A stretch of DNA of 64,000 bases, from positions 1 through 64,000 of the forward strand of contig NGBS01000322.1 of NCBI GenBank assembly GCA_002245135.1, written 5' to 3'. This document shows, piece by piece, positions 50,484 to 61,850 of the stretch. A model generated the notes under the pieces. That model saw nothing but the letters and a program-made list of their open reading frames with translations. It did not search any database and was not told the DNA's origin. How positions within the stretch are numbered: the first letter of the stretch is position 1; each line of letters begins with the position of its first letter. The position numbers were made by a program, and so were the translations under genes. Source of the DNA: Proteromonas lacertae (taxonomy: Eukaryota > Sar > Bigyra > Opalinata > Proteromonadidae).

Positions 50484-51282
50484 ATGGACATCTGTAAGGT
50501 TGTTTTAGTTGGAAATGGTTCTGTTGGGAAATCAAGTATATTACAAAGGTATATTTAATACTTATTATTTTAGACTGAGTGATGATGGATTTCAAAAAGT
50601 ATATAAGCAAACAGTTGGAATAGATTTTATTCAGAAGAATATAGATTTAAAAGGTTCATTATATTCACTACAAATATGGGATATTGGTGGACAAGTATAC
50701 ATTATTTTGTTTGTTTCTATTGCTGTTTAGAGTATAGGAAGCAAGATGCTAACTAGATATATATTCGGTGCACATGCCATATGTTTATGTTATGATATTA
50801 CAGATGAAAGGTCTTTTTCAGATCTTTCAGATTGGAAAGCAGCAGTAGATAAAACCTTCAAAGAGTGTATGAGATCAGATGTGCCAGGTCCTCCAATTAA
50901 AGAACCAAAGTTATTCTTACTTGGCAATAAAGCTGATATGGCTGGATATAGACAAGTTACAGAACAACAACATAACAAATTTATATCAAATGAACACTTA
51001 GCAAATGGATTTTATGTATCAGCGAAGAGTGGTGAAATGATTTCAACTGTTTTTCATCAAATTGCTGCTATTGTTTTTGATATACCTATTACAAAAGAAG
51101 AATTAGAATATACTCAAAAGGTTTTGACTGCTACTATTATTTGTGATGATAATACAGGTGATTTAACTGAAGAAGAAAAGAAGATATTAGAAGAAGATGA
51201 AAGAGCTGTTCAGGAGCAACAGAAACAGATTCAAGCAGAATTAGAAAAAGAAAACAAAAAGGCATGTTGTATAATCCAATAG
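50484..51282 (+). CDS. RAB28: RAB28 small GTPase
   Basis: Three exons encode 245 residues; introns are 50549-50573 (25) and 50695-50730 (36). KVVLVGNGSVGKSSIL is the P-loop, YKQTVGIDFIQKNI the switch 1 region, and [20 protein letters not shown] the distinctive RAB28 switch 2 and helix (human: [20 protein letters not shown]). FGAHAICLCYDITDERSF, LLGNKADM and VSAKSG follow. The C-terminal tail is Glu/Gln-rich and ends KKACCIIQ, a CaaX-type box, which RAB28 uses for farnesylation instead of a double-cysteine geranylgeranyl signal. RAB28 is linked to cilia and the BBSome/IFT system. Confidence 0.93.
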
Positions 51283-51430
51283 TTTAGTGTTTCATAAATA
51301 TTTATTTCATATTTTCCCAGTGATTATTCTATATTTGTTTTTGATGATGATGAAAAAACAAAAAAAGAAGAAAAAAAGCTTGAGTATTTTCTCAAACACA
51401 ATTTGTATTAAGGATTTTTCTCTATTAACG

Positions 51431-52696
51431 ATGTCTACAGGAGGAATGCTAACTTTCAATACTCACTTTGCTCATGTTGAAGCATTGGTACATGGTTTAA
51501 GAGCAGGTTTTCTGTCTGATGTTGATTATAAGCATTTAGCTCAATGCGAAACAATGGAAGGTATTGTTAAATAAAATAAATTTCATAGATATAAAAATGA
51601 ATTTACAAGAAACCGATTATTATCCATATGTTGCTGATGAAGTATATTTTGTGATTATAATTGTTATTTAAATAGCAAACATTAAACCCAGCAATTATAA
51701 AAGAGAAATCACTCAAGAAATTAGTTGAGGAATTCACTTATTTAAGATCTCAAGCCTGTGATCCACTTGATAAGTTTATGGATTATATTACTTATGAATA
51801 CATGATAGATAATGTTGTGATGCTATTAAAAGCTACATTGAACAACACCCAAATTGATGTAAATGAATTAATTGAACATTGTCATCCATTAGGTTTATTT
51901 AAAGAATCTACCATGAGAAGTATTGTTGCATTTGATAATACTGCAAAAGGATTTAGTGATTTATACCAAACAGTGTTAATTGATACTCCTGTAGGTAAAT
52001 ACTTTGCTCAGTATCTCTACGATTATACTCACAATAAGAATTCCAAACAAACAATTGAAGTAAAAGCAGTGTTTGAAGAGACAAGCTTTACAATTATTGA
52101 AAGTTATATTATGAAGTTATATCTAGAAGATTTCCATCGTTTCTGTATGGATTTAGGTGGTGAAACAGCTGAAGTGATGTCTGAGTTATTGAAAGTCAGA
52201 GCTGACCAATTATCAATAAATATGACATTAGCTTCATTTAATACACCATTAGCAAGTTCTGCAATGAGAGAAACACGTAGATCATTATATCCATCGTTTG
52301 GATTTTTATATCCAGAAGGAATATCAGTTTTAGCGAATTGTGAAGATATTGATTCATTTTCTGATGTATTGAAGCCATTTAAACAGTATAGTGATATTTG
52401 GGAAAGATCAATGGGAGTATATAAATATATATAATTATATTTATTACATATAGAATGAAGGATTATCAATCGATGATTCATTTTATTTGAAAGAAGCAAG
52501 ATTATTAGAGAATGCATTTATGGGTCAAATGCAGTATGCTGTTTTCTATGCATTTGTAAAGTTAAAAGAACAGGAAATGAGAAATTTAGTTTGGATTAGT
52601 GAATGTATCCTTCAAAGACGTAAAGATAACATTGGAAAATACATTCCAATATTTAGTCGTAGTTCACCATGGAGAAATGGACAAATTGAGTATTAA
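51431..52696 (+). CDS. ATP6V0D: V-type ATPase V0 subunit d
   Basis: Four exons give 388 residues, normal for the family. Introns are 51561-51588 (28), 51642-51675 (34) and 52417-52453 (37). Diagnostic blocks are HVEALVHGLRAGFLSDVDYK, LVEEFTYLRSQACDPLDKFM, ITYEYMIDNVVMLL, LIEHCHPLGLF, TVLIDTPVGKYF, LYLEDFHRFCMDLGGETAEV, YPSFGFLYPEG and FYAFVKLKEQEMRNLVWISE. Subunit d caps the proteolipid ring of the membrane sector and couples it to the central stalk of the proton pump. All introns restore the conserved frame exactly. I chose the start at MSTGGMLTFNTHFAHVE because the aligned N-terminus begins there. Confidence 0.97.
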
Positions 52697-52797
52697 ATGT
52701 TGTTATTTTTTATTTTATTATCTGTTTTTGTAAAATGTATGTGTTATTGTATTAATAAAACATTTTTTAAAAATGATTAAATATTTACATTAAATTA

Positions 52798-54089
52798 TTA
52801 TAATTGAAATATATCATCTAAAGTCATTTTTAGATTGTTGATAGGTGTTCTTTTATTCTTTTCATTATCATCGCTATACATTTTATTAACAATTACTTCA
52901 CTAGGCAAAACCATATCAGGTTTTACTCTTTTTGGAGTGGGTTTTATTATATTTATTGAATTTGATAATCTTTTAATTGAAGAAGTTTGTATTATTTCAT
53001 TTGGTAATGCAGTCATATGTATTGGTGAATCAGGTTCTGTAGGAGGTGAGTCTGGTAATGGTGAGATAATTGGAGTTGTATTATTATTGTTTTGTTTATT
53101 ATTCATTTCTATTTCATCTTCAAAATCATTTTTAAAATCATCATCATCTGCTTTTTCTTTTTCTTTATCTTGTAGTAATTTTTGGGATTGTGATAAATCA
53201 TTTACTGGTAAAGGTGTTGTATTAATATATCTTACTTCTTTTCTTTTTCTAATTATATTCTTCTTTTTATATAATGTTGTTTCTGTTATTGGTCGAGATG
53301 AATTACGAGGTTTATATAATGTCTTTGGTCTTGTTGGTGAATTATGTAATGATGATGATGATGATGGTTTTGGTGATACACTTTTACTATAAGATCTTAG
53401 TCTTTGTTTAATCTCTGGTGTTGGTTTTGATTCAATATCTGTTGTTATTGTTTTTTTATTTTTTGGAGTTTTTGTTTTTATTTTTATTTCTGTTGGATTT
53501 GTTGATATAGGTGATATTACTTGATTTTGTGGTGGTGGTGGTGGTGATAATTTTAATTCTGTTGTTAGTTTATCTCGTGATTTAGAAATGGATTTTCTTT
53601 TTCTTTTTGATGATCTTCTTGTTTTTGTTTTATTTTCTTTTTCTGAAGGTGTTTCTGTTGGTAATTGAGGTGGAGGTGATGATGTTTCCATTTGATTGAT
53701 TTTTGTATCATCTGGTATATGTTCTGGTTCTATTGCTTGAGACATAGAGAATAACTCATCAACATTGACATTTTCTTCACTATATTTCTCAACTGCTTCT
53801 TTACATCTATTGTGATAATTATAAATATGAATGCCATACAATTTACTGCAAATATCATCAACTGTTGAATTTATTATTTCTATACCATTCTTTGTATATT
53901 TTTCATACTTGTACATTGTATTACTAGGATTCGATGGTGGATCGATCGTACCATTATTCTTTTTCTTCCATGCTTTTAAAAATCTGTTATTATTATACAA
54001 TATTCCTTATACAAATTGTGTAACTCTATATCTAGTGTATTATAAAAATCATTTTTAGATTCTTCTGATAATTCATTCAGAAAATCCAT
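52798..54089 (-). CDS. Basic low-complexity protein with N-terminal helical domain, unrecognised
   Basis: The ATG at 54089 (MDFLNELSEESKNDFYNTLD) is in a short first exon. A 29-base intron (53984-54012) joins it to a long exon for 420 codons in total. The first ~90 residues are a non-repetitive domain (LFLKAWKKKNNGTIDPPSNP, EIINSTVDDICSKLYGIHIY, NYHNRCKEAVEKYSEENV). The rest is Ser/Pro/Thr/Lys-rich with basic clusters (RRSSKRKRKS) and ends MTLDDIFQL. It resembles a chromatin- or RNA-associated protein with a small globular head and a disordered tail. I do not recognise the head domain. Confidence 0.6.
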
Positions 54090-54165
54090 TCAAAATAAAT
54101 AAATAGCTCGAATTACTTCAAACTTATAAATCAACTCAAAATTTCATTTATTTGTTTTGCCATTA

Positions 54166-55565
54166 ATGAAAGGTTTTTGTCTGTTCACAATTGCACTACT
54201 AATTGCCTGTGCATGTGCCGATATGGATGGTAGAGCTGGAGGCAAATCAGTTTTGGTTATCATACAAGATTCCAACATGAAGACTACTTATTCCACATTT
54301 TTCTCTGATTTAATTGGTATTTTATTTTATAATGCATTTTAATGATTTTAGACCAAGGATATGCTTTAACTTATGCAAATGCTGATGATAAAAAAGTAAG
54401 TCTAATGAAATATGGTGAATATATATACGACCATGTGATTATTCTTGCTCCAAAATCTTCATGTATAATTCTATCAAATTAATGTAATTTCTAAATAGCA
54501 CCTGCAGGATTAAATTTACAAGACATACTCAAGATAATGGATGATGGTGTCAATGTTGTAGTTGGTATAAACTCAAATGCAGCAAACTTATACCGTCAAC
54601 TCTGTCAAGAAGTTGGTATTGAATTAAGTAACAAAGAAAGTGTAGTAATAGATCATTTCAACTACTTAAAACCAGGTAATGATCACACAAAGATCCTAAC
54701 TGATGTTTATCATCACAATAATAAAATTATATTAGGAGATAAACTTAAAGGTAATGTTTTATTCCATGGAATTGGTATGAAACTGTCCAATGATAATTAC
54801 TTAACTATTCCCATCTTAAGAGCCAAAAATACTGCTTATAGTGGTAAATTAGGTGATATAGTAGAAAAAAATCCACAAGTTGCTGGTTCTAATGTCGTAT
54901 TAGTAGCTGGAGTTCAAGCTAGAAACAATGCTAGATTAACAATTTATGGATCAATTGAAATGTTATCAAATACATTCTATTCAACTCCCAAAGTAATAAA
55001 TCAACAATTTACAAAGTCATTAGTTCAATGGACATTCCATCAACAAGGTGTTTTAAGAATGAGAGATATTCAACATCATAAATCAGATGGAAGTTTACCT
55101 GAAACTCAATTACACCGACCACCCAAATCAAATTTACCTGAAACTATGTATCCTGAGCCAGAAGTTGCCCCAGATTCATTAGTTTATAGAATTAAAGATG
55201 AAATTGTTTATTCTACTATTATTGAAGAATATAAAGATGGAAAATGGGTTCCTTATAAAGCTGATGATGTTCAATTAGAATTTGTTATGTTAAATCCATA
55301 TTTAAGACACAATTTAAATCATGATGATAAAGGCAATTATTCTACTGTTTTTACAGCTCCTGATGTGTATGGTATTTATAAATTCCATTTAATGTATCGA
55401 AGACAAGGTTATACAGTATTAGAATCAGATACACAAGTATCATTACGACCTTTTAGGCATAATGAGTATGAAAGATTTATTTTAACTGCTTATCCTTATT
55501 ATGTTAGTGTATTCACAATGATGGCTGGTTTCTTTGTATTTGGATTTGTTTATTTATATAATTAA
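54166..55565 (+). CDS. DDOST: Oligosaccharyltransferase 48-kDa subunit (OST48/WBP1)
   Basis: Three exons encode 442 residues; introns are 54317-54351 (35) and 54463-54498 (36). The start at 54166 gives a signal peptide (MKGFCLFTIALLIACACADM). The luminal part shows SVLVIIQDSNMKTTYSTFFS, GYALTYANADDKKVSLMKYG, YDHVIILAPKS, LVAGVQARNNARLTIYGSIE, and the typical FVMLNPYLRH and VYGIYKFHLMYRRQGYTVLE segments. A single C-terminal membrane helix (VFTMMAGFFVFGFVYLYN) follows. OST48 is a scaffold subunit of the ER complex that transfers N-glycans. Confidence 0.95.
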
Positions 55566-55702
55566 GAGATGAATTATTAATCCAAATATTTTTTTATTAG
55601 ATATAATTGTGTTAATTTAAGGGATAAACTATATTTTTTTAAAAAATAGAAAATTAATAATAATTATAATTCTGTTTCTATCATAAATGATTAATTTACT
55701 AA

Positions 55703-56721
55703 TTACTTCCATATGTAATTCGATAACGATATAGCAGCAACTTGTAACAAACAAAACGGATATTTATAATCCATTGTAAACTTCTGTGGACAAAATTTAC
55801 CATATTGTAAGCAAACCTCATCTTTAATTGACATTACGAAATTTTTACCACTTGCTACTCTCACTCTATCATCACTAAACCTCAATACAAGACTATTAAT
55901 ATCATTATTCCATTTCGGCATTACTGTTTTGGCTATAACAGAATTGGTTGTTTTTACTGTTGTTGGAGAGATAGCTTTTCTTAGTGGAGGTTCTGGTGTA
56001 GATTCTAGTGATGCATAAGCGGATGAAGAAGATATTGGTTTTCTGAGTGGAGTTTTGGGTGAAATTGTTGTGGATATTTCTTGAACACTCTTTGTTCTCG
56101 GACACCAACAGAATCTTTGATTATTTTCAATCTTTGGCAAAGTTACTTTCATTTGTCTTGCTTCTATGGCTGCTTGTGGGATGTGATAATCGTATTGTTC
56201 TATTTCACAGAGCTTCTGACGAAAAAGTGTTGGACAACTTGAACAGGAGTATAATTGTAAGTAATCATCGCATAATTCGCATTCTTTTGTGTATAATTCG
56301 TATTTGTGGGGTTCTACTTGTGTTAGTACCGCACAATAATTTCCTGTTTTATCCATATCTTTTGGCATGTTATAATATTGAGTAAAATAGAGAGATTTAT
56401 TAATTACTGTTGCCCCTAGTAAATACTGGTGTGTTTCTTCATCGTATATTCTGAATATCAATTGACCTTCATGAGACTTCCTAACAAAACAGTAACGCCA
56501 ATTTCCGATTGGTGTAGGTGGTCTACAATATAAACCTCATTATATACTTTAATATTTCCTTAGAAAGCACATCATAACAAGCTCCATGTTCAGCAGCCTC
56601 GATCTCATCTTCAAAGGGTAATTGTAGCTCTGCATCGTATTCATTGCTTTCACAGTATGAATGATTATTTAGTACATCAAAAAACTACAAAAATATAAAA
56701 GAATAAGCATACAATAAACAT
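55703..56721 (-). CDS. Tubby-like protein
   Basis: Three exons (introns 56685-56712, 28 bases; 56523-56547, 25 bases) give 321 codons. The tubby C-terminal hallmark is clear: MPKWNNDINSLVLRFSDDRV, RVASGKNFVMSIKD, LQYGKFCPQKFTMDYKYPFC and LLQVAAISLSNY. The N-terminal side of the beta barrel is present (IGNWRYCFVRKSHEGQLIFR, YLLGATVINKSLYFTQYYN). A Ser/Thr/Pro-rich insertion splits the barrel near residues 190-230, and a Cys-rich part (CELCDDYLQLYSCSSCPTLF) is unusual. Tubby proteins bind phosphoinositides and carry membrane cargo into cilia. The tiny first exon (three codons) is the least certain part. Confidence 0.82.
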
Positions 56722-56938
56722 AAATAAAAACGATTCAAAAAAAGAACAAAACAATCATCTCATATCTTCAAATAACGATGGAAGATCAACACATTTTATC
56801 AACAGATACGAAATAGTGGTTTAACAGTTAATGCAATAAATAATCTAATTAATTTCACTTGAATCTTCACATATAAAAACAAAAACAATAATAATAAAAG
56901 AAAGAAGGAAATACAAACTATTACTACAACTGAATGTA

Positions 56939-57512
56939 TTATATATTATCGATAACATCATCATCAATTTCTGGCAAATCATCACTACTACTATCTCCAG
57001 CACCATCATCTTCTCCAGCATTATCATCAAAAGCAAATAAATCATCATGTGCACCACTCTCTTCATTTTCAGCATTTAGTTTAGCTAATAATTATAAATG
57101 AAAATCTATATACTTGTTTCTGGTATTTCTCCCATTGACATAAGTGAACGAGCTTCATCAGGGTTATATTTAAAAATAACATCTGCACGATCATCTTGAA
57201 AATCTCTTAATCCCAATAGAATAACATCTCCTACACTAATCCATACCTTCTTTCGCATTTTACCTCTAATTTTACATAATCTCTTCTTACCATCGAAACA
57301 TGTTGCTTCAATTCTTCCATTACCCAGCATTTTTGAGACTTGCGCATATTCTATTGCATAAAATTCACTGAGTAAATACCTTGACCTGCTTCTTTAATTA
57401 CTAGTTCTCTTTTAACGGCTTCTGTATCATTCTTCCCTCTTCTTCGGTTTTTTCCTCCTTTACCTATAGAAAATTAGATCAGACAATAGAAAATACCTTT
57501 ATTCTTTGGCAT
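56939..57512 (-). CDS. EIF1A: Translation initiation factor eIF1A
   Basis: Four exons encode 160 residues; introns are 57464-57496 (33), 57351-57379 (29) and 57085-57113 (29). The sequence is a textbook eIF1[21 protein letters not shown] at the start, then [40 protein letters not shown] and [20 protein letters not shown], the OB fold that sits in the ribosomal A site. [20 protein letters not shown] and the acidic C-terminal tail ([14 protein letters not shown]) follow. It promotes scanning and start-codon selection on the 40S subunit. Confidence 0.97.
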
Positions 57513-57587
57513 TTCTTAATATGCTAACTTCTTTAAGGTTAATTAAAAAATGTCAGCAGTATTAACTAATAATTTGATACTAAATAA

Positions 57588-57620
57588 GCCTCTCAAGCCT
57601 CGAGTCAAAATGTTCTTTTA
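57588..57620. promoter_or_regulatory. Upstream region of eIF1A with AAGCC motifs
   Basis: Between eIF1A and the PG-rich-repeat gene, GCCTCTCAAGCCTCGAGTCA is a GC-richer patch in otherwise AT-rich spacer. Similar AAGCC/GAGCC words occur in the spacer at 58739-58780. It may be a promoter element. The evidence is only word similarity and position upstream of a housekeeping gene. Confidence 0.25.
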
Positions 57621-57786
57621 ATTATACATTTTTCTCATCCTTACAAACACTAAATAACGAATTTTTATTTATAATTATTTATAATAATAGAATAATATAT
57701 AGAAATAACACTTTCTTCATTAAATAAACAAAATGACAAATTTCTATACAGTATATATAAATATTTATAACTTTACACTGGTATTT

Positions 57787-58696
57787 TTACCAACCATAAA
57801 TAGAGCCAAATGCAGTTCTACCACTCAAACTGATTTGAGGTGCATTTTTATATTTAGACATTAACTGCTTTCCAATAGCAGATTGATATTTAATTTCATA
57901 AATAGGACCAGTCTTTGGTGCTTTACCTCTCACTTGACCAGCTTGAGGGATTGAATAAATAGGTAAAGTATCCATCTTTGATTCAACCTGTTTACCACAA
58001 GAACCAGGAATAGGATACTCACCAGGACCTAGTTGACCAGTAGAAGATTGCCATAATGGTGGTCTCTCTCCATTGCCAATTGTATATGTATGATCATCCA
58101 AAGTGGAAGGTAGTTTATACGAGTTTGGTCCTGGTCTTCTTTCTAAATCCTTTGGTGGTCTATACTTCTTCTGGAAGGTATAAGAAGGTGGAGTTGGTTG
58201 ATTAAATGTATCATCGTAAGGGTATTCACCTGGACCTGGTCTTTTTGCTGCATCTTTGTCAATTACTTCAGTTCCAAAAACTTCTCTTCCTGCCATTGAA
58301 GCTTTGGGTGCTGATCTATGTAAAGAGTTGAAGGTTGGCCCGATTGATTGTTCTGTTGGATATTCACCTGGTCCCTATATTTGATTAAGATAATTAACAA
58401 TTATTATTGATACTGGAGTATAACTTTGTGGTGGTAACTCATATCTTGGAGCTATTCCAAATGTCTGACACTCTTGGTTTGGGTAATTTGAAAAAACTTG
58501 TTTTCCAACTGCAGAATAGATATACTAAATATTATAATCGTTTATCTATATACTGAAGGCCCTGGTCCTGTATCTCTTTTACGAGGTTCCTTCTCCGTTT
58601 TGATGGGAGACTGTTTAAATATATAAGGGGATAAAATATGTATACAAACATAGTACTTGATTTACTTATTTTCATAGTACCAGATTTGGAAGCCAT
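57787..58696 (-). CDS. Sperm-tail PG-rich-repeat protein (SHIPPO/ODF3/STPG-like)
   Basis: Four exons give 268 codons; introns are 58611-58645 (35), 58525-58553 (29) and 58375-58413 (39). PG-rich repeats recur: RDTGPGPSYIYSA, GPGEYPTEQSIGPTFNSLHR, KRPGPGEYPYDDTFNQPTPP, ERRPGPNSYKLPSTL and QLGPGEYPIPG. These repeats (PGPGxY) mark microtubule inner or surface proteins of flagellar axonemes and sperm tails. The N-terminus (MASKSGTMKISKSS) is basic. Its presence supports a flagellated or centriole-bearing organism. Confidence 0.9.
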
Positions 58697-58738
58697 TACT
58701 CAATAGACAATTCTAATTTCACAAAAAAAGTAATGTGC

Positions 58739-58780
58739 CGTTACGAGCCAAGCCTTTAATAAAATCGTTACGAGCCAAGC
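58739..58780. promoter_or_regulatory. Two 15-bp direct repeats between divergent genes
   Basis: CGTTACGAGCCAAGC occurs at 58739-58753 and again at 58766-58780, 27 bases apart. They lie in the 202-base spacer between the PG-rich-repeat gene and the large plus-strand gene. A small inverted repeat (ACTCTT...AAGAGT, 58801-58824) follows. The exact repetition and the bidirectional position suggest a shared promoter or transcription-factor sites. Confidence 0.45.
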
Positions 58781-58898
58781 ATTTTAAAATTATCGTTATT
58801 ACTCTTTTAGCTTAATTTAAGAGTATTATAATTAATTATATATCCATTCTATACATTAGTCATTTTATAATAGAAATTTGCAATTAGAGTTTAAAACT

Positions 58899-61719
58899 AT
58901 GAAGTCAAATAACCCATATGATACATCCGAACCAGAAAATAATAGTGGAAAGCCAGATCCATCTACAGCTAAACCAACAACAGTGGAAGATAACAATAGT
59001 GATTGGTCATCAAGCGATGAAGGTGAACAAGGTGATCAAACCGTAGGAATAACCGATAATCAACTCAGATTGCTTTATTTAATATCATTATACACACATG
59101 GACAAAATCCAGATGAAAAAGATAGTTGGATTCGTAAACCAGCACTTATGGTAATTATTTATGAAGCAATATTAGCACAATTATTTGAATATGAATATGG
59201 ACCAGCTTCAGAGTTAGTAGAAGGTCACAGAGTTTTTTTCAATAAATCTCAAGAAGGATTATCAGATGTTGATTTCCTTCGTGAAGAGCAATACTTGAAT
59301 GGTCTAAAAATGGCTACTAAATCATACACACCTATTACATGCTATCAAGTCTCTCCCAAAGGTTTAGAAGCAATCGCAACTCTCAAAAAAGCAGATCGTG
59401 AACCTGTTCATGAATTTGTATATGCACCAGGCACAAGGGAATTATTGTACGTAGAGTGGGAGGAAGATTCATTTTGGCTAAAGACAATCAATGGATCTTA
59501 TAAGAAGAAATCCACTGTTACAGATATTGAAGAAGTGTCATACGTATCAAGTGCTTATATTCCACAATGTTTAAGACATGGTGGTAGACCTACATTAAGT
59601 AATGCACATAGAGCACATGAATCAGGAGTAGGAAATCACCATGATACTATTCATCGTGAATTAGATGAAGTAATCACCTTAAATTCTGTTAGTATAATCG
59701 TTGCTGAATATATACCATTTGGTGCAAATCAGATTGTACAAATGAATAGTAATTTAGGTTGTACAGAGAGAGTACAAGGTGGTTATTTCACCTCTGAAGT
59801 AGATACACATACTACAGGTACAAAATTAGAAATCCAACCTGGTTTGACCAGTATCGATATATTAGATTATTCATTAACCAAACATATCAATTTTGAAGCT
59901 GATATTCACTTACCTGTTGATAAAGGAATTACACAAATAGAGACATTAGGAGTGAGTATGAATGCATCAGGTGGATTATATTATGGTATGCAAATTGAAG
60001 CAATTATTGACAGAATTAAAGATAATATTTCAATTAATCATTTATCAAGATTATTAACAGGAGTTCATATTGATAGTAGTCAGATTTTAGACACTGTATT
60101 ATCATCTTGGCAAAGGAATTTAATGGATTTAATATTCGTAGGAGATTCTTCACACAGAAATAAAGTCAATTTAATTATAGCCAATGAAATTACACCACAT
60201 TTAACAGCTGAAGAATATATGGATAAAAGTCAATATGAGAATTGCCTTAAACAAGTTATTGGTGAAACTCGAGCTGCATTTGATATATCTGAACATGATA
60301 CGTTGATATTTGGTGAAAATGGATTCATGGTAGCAGGACCGAACTCGCGACATCATGAACCATTATTATGTGCATATTTACAATTCAATGCAATGGATAT
60401 ATTCGTGAGGAATTATTTCAATAGAATGTTTTTGCTATTAGATGATATGAATAAGACAAGGACTTTATTGAATAGCAATTCAACCAGTTTAAGTTCATTA
60501 GCAACAATTAACGAACAAATGTCATCTTTATATAAACAGATTATTATGATGGAAGAGATATTAGAATATATGGAAGAATCACTCGAAGTAATGTCAGTTC
60601 CAGCAGAACCACCAGCTCAAGCCGGTCGAGCTTTATATGAAAGATTGCAAATTAGTGATATGAAAAGTGAATTAAAAGTAAGAGTGAAAGATTTACATAA
60701 AACACTAGGTGGTGCAAGACATGAATTAGACGTATTACAACAAATGGCAAATACTATACGTCAAACTAAAGGATTTGAATTACAAGATGTTGTTAATTCA
60801 AATACACGAAATCTAATGGATTTAGAAGATAATAACAATAAGATCGTATTATCTTTGAAATTTTTGATTGGTCAAATTTCAGGCTTGTTTGTGTTTGCTT
60901 TATTAGATCATTTTATTGGGCCAAGTTGGACTTCATTAAATGGATATTTAGAATCATTAGATTTCCTAATAAGTGACACTCCTGTTTGGTTTATTATTAA
61001 TATTGTTATTTTTATTTTAGTAATGTTATTGCTATTATACTTATTAAGACATTATGAAAAGTCAATTGAAGGAACAGTTACATCTAACATCCGTATTATG
61101 GAGAAGTGTGATATGAATAAATTGAAGGAATATATCGCCAGTAAAGATACGAGAGATATAATCAGAGATTATGAAGGAAATGGAGGTACAGTAAGAGCAA
61201 GATGGTATGAGAATAATAAAGCCAATTGGGGAGGAACTAAACCACAAATTACATTGGAATATGATGAAACTAATGAGTTCTTAAGTCGGGCAAGTATTAC
61301 TTTTAGTTCACATCAAGCCAATAAGAAGAGTAAATTTACAGCTCAAGAGATTAAAGATAAATTGTTTGAAGAATTGGAGAATAAAGGTATTTGGAAAGAC
61401 AAGAATAAATCTACAGATAATAAAGATAATAAAGAAGAATCAGCTGCTGTTGCTGGAGGTAAAGATGATACTGGAAAAGCTGCTGCTGTTGTTGCTGGCA
61501 GTGGTAGTGGTGATAATAATAAACCAAAAGATGAGAAGAAAGATGGAAATAATAATGCAACTACACCAGGTAATGCAGATTCTAAACCAGCTCCAGAATT
61601 AGAAAAGAAACCATCAACAAGTGCAAAAGTTGCTCCAGAACCTGAGAATAAAGAAGATGGAGGAGAGAAGAAGAATGAAGAAGAGAAGAATAATGAGAAT
61701 AATAATGTTACTCCAGTAG

Positions 61720-61754
<35 letters not shown>

Positions 61755-61757
61755 TAA
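58899..61757 (+). CDS. Large two-helix membrane protein, unrecognised
   Basis: I use the ATG at 58899 (MKSNNPYDTSEPENNSGKPD) because the frame upstream opens only with TTG. The 952-residue protein has a polar N-terminus, a globular part of about 400 residues with conserved-looking segments (EYIPFGANQIVQMNSNLGCT, LEIQPGLTSIDILDYSLTKH, IFGENGFMVAGPNSRHHEPL), and helical/coiled-coil regions (about residues 520-650). Two membrane helices follow at about 650-675 and 697-718, then a cytosolic-like domain (IRARWYENNKANW-type) and a Lys/Asp/Ala-rich tail ending in an Asn run from AAT repeats. No intron is needed. No family is recognised. Confidence 0.65.
61719..61757 (+). repeat. AAT trinucleotide repeat coding polyasparagine
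   Basis: About eleven to twelve AAT units end the large membrane-protein gene. Such runs arise by replication slippage in AT-rich genomes and probably vary in length. Confidence 0.8.
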
Positions 61758-61850
61758 TTTCATTTATTTTATCTTGTTGTTTAATGAAATTTATTTTCAC
61801 TCAAATACAAAACTCTATATTAAAATCACAATATAAAACTACTTTTAAAT

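Noticed and set aside
53000-53400. Long plus-strand open frame rich in Ser, Leu, Phe and Val opposite the basic protein gene
   Set aside because: It is the complement of a low-complexity Ser/Pro/Asp-rich coding region and has no start context or homology of its own.
54157-54165. Upstream TTG as the start of the OST48 gene
   Set aside because: The ATG at 54166 gives a proper signal peptide and eukaryotic nuclear genes rarely start at TTG.
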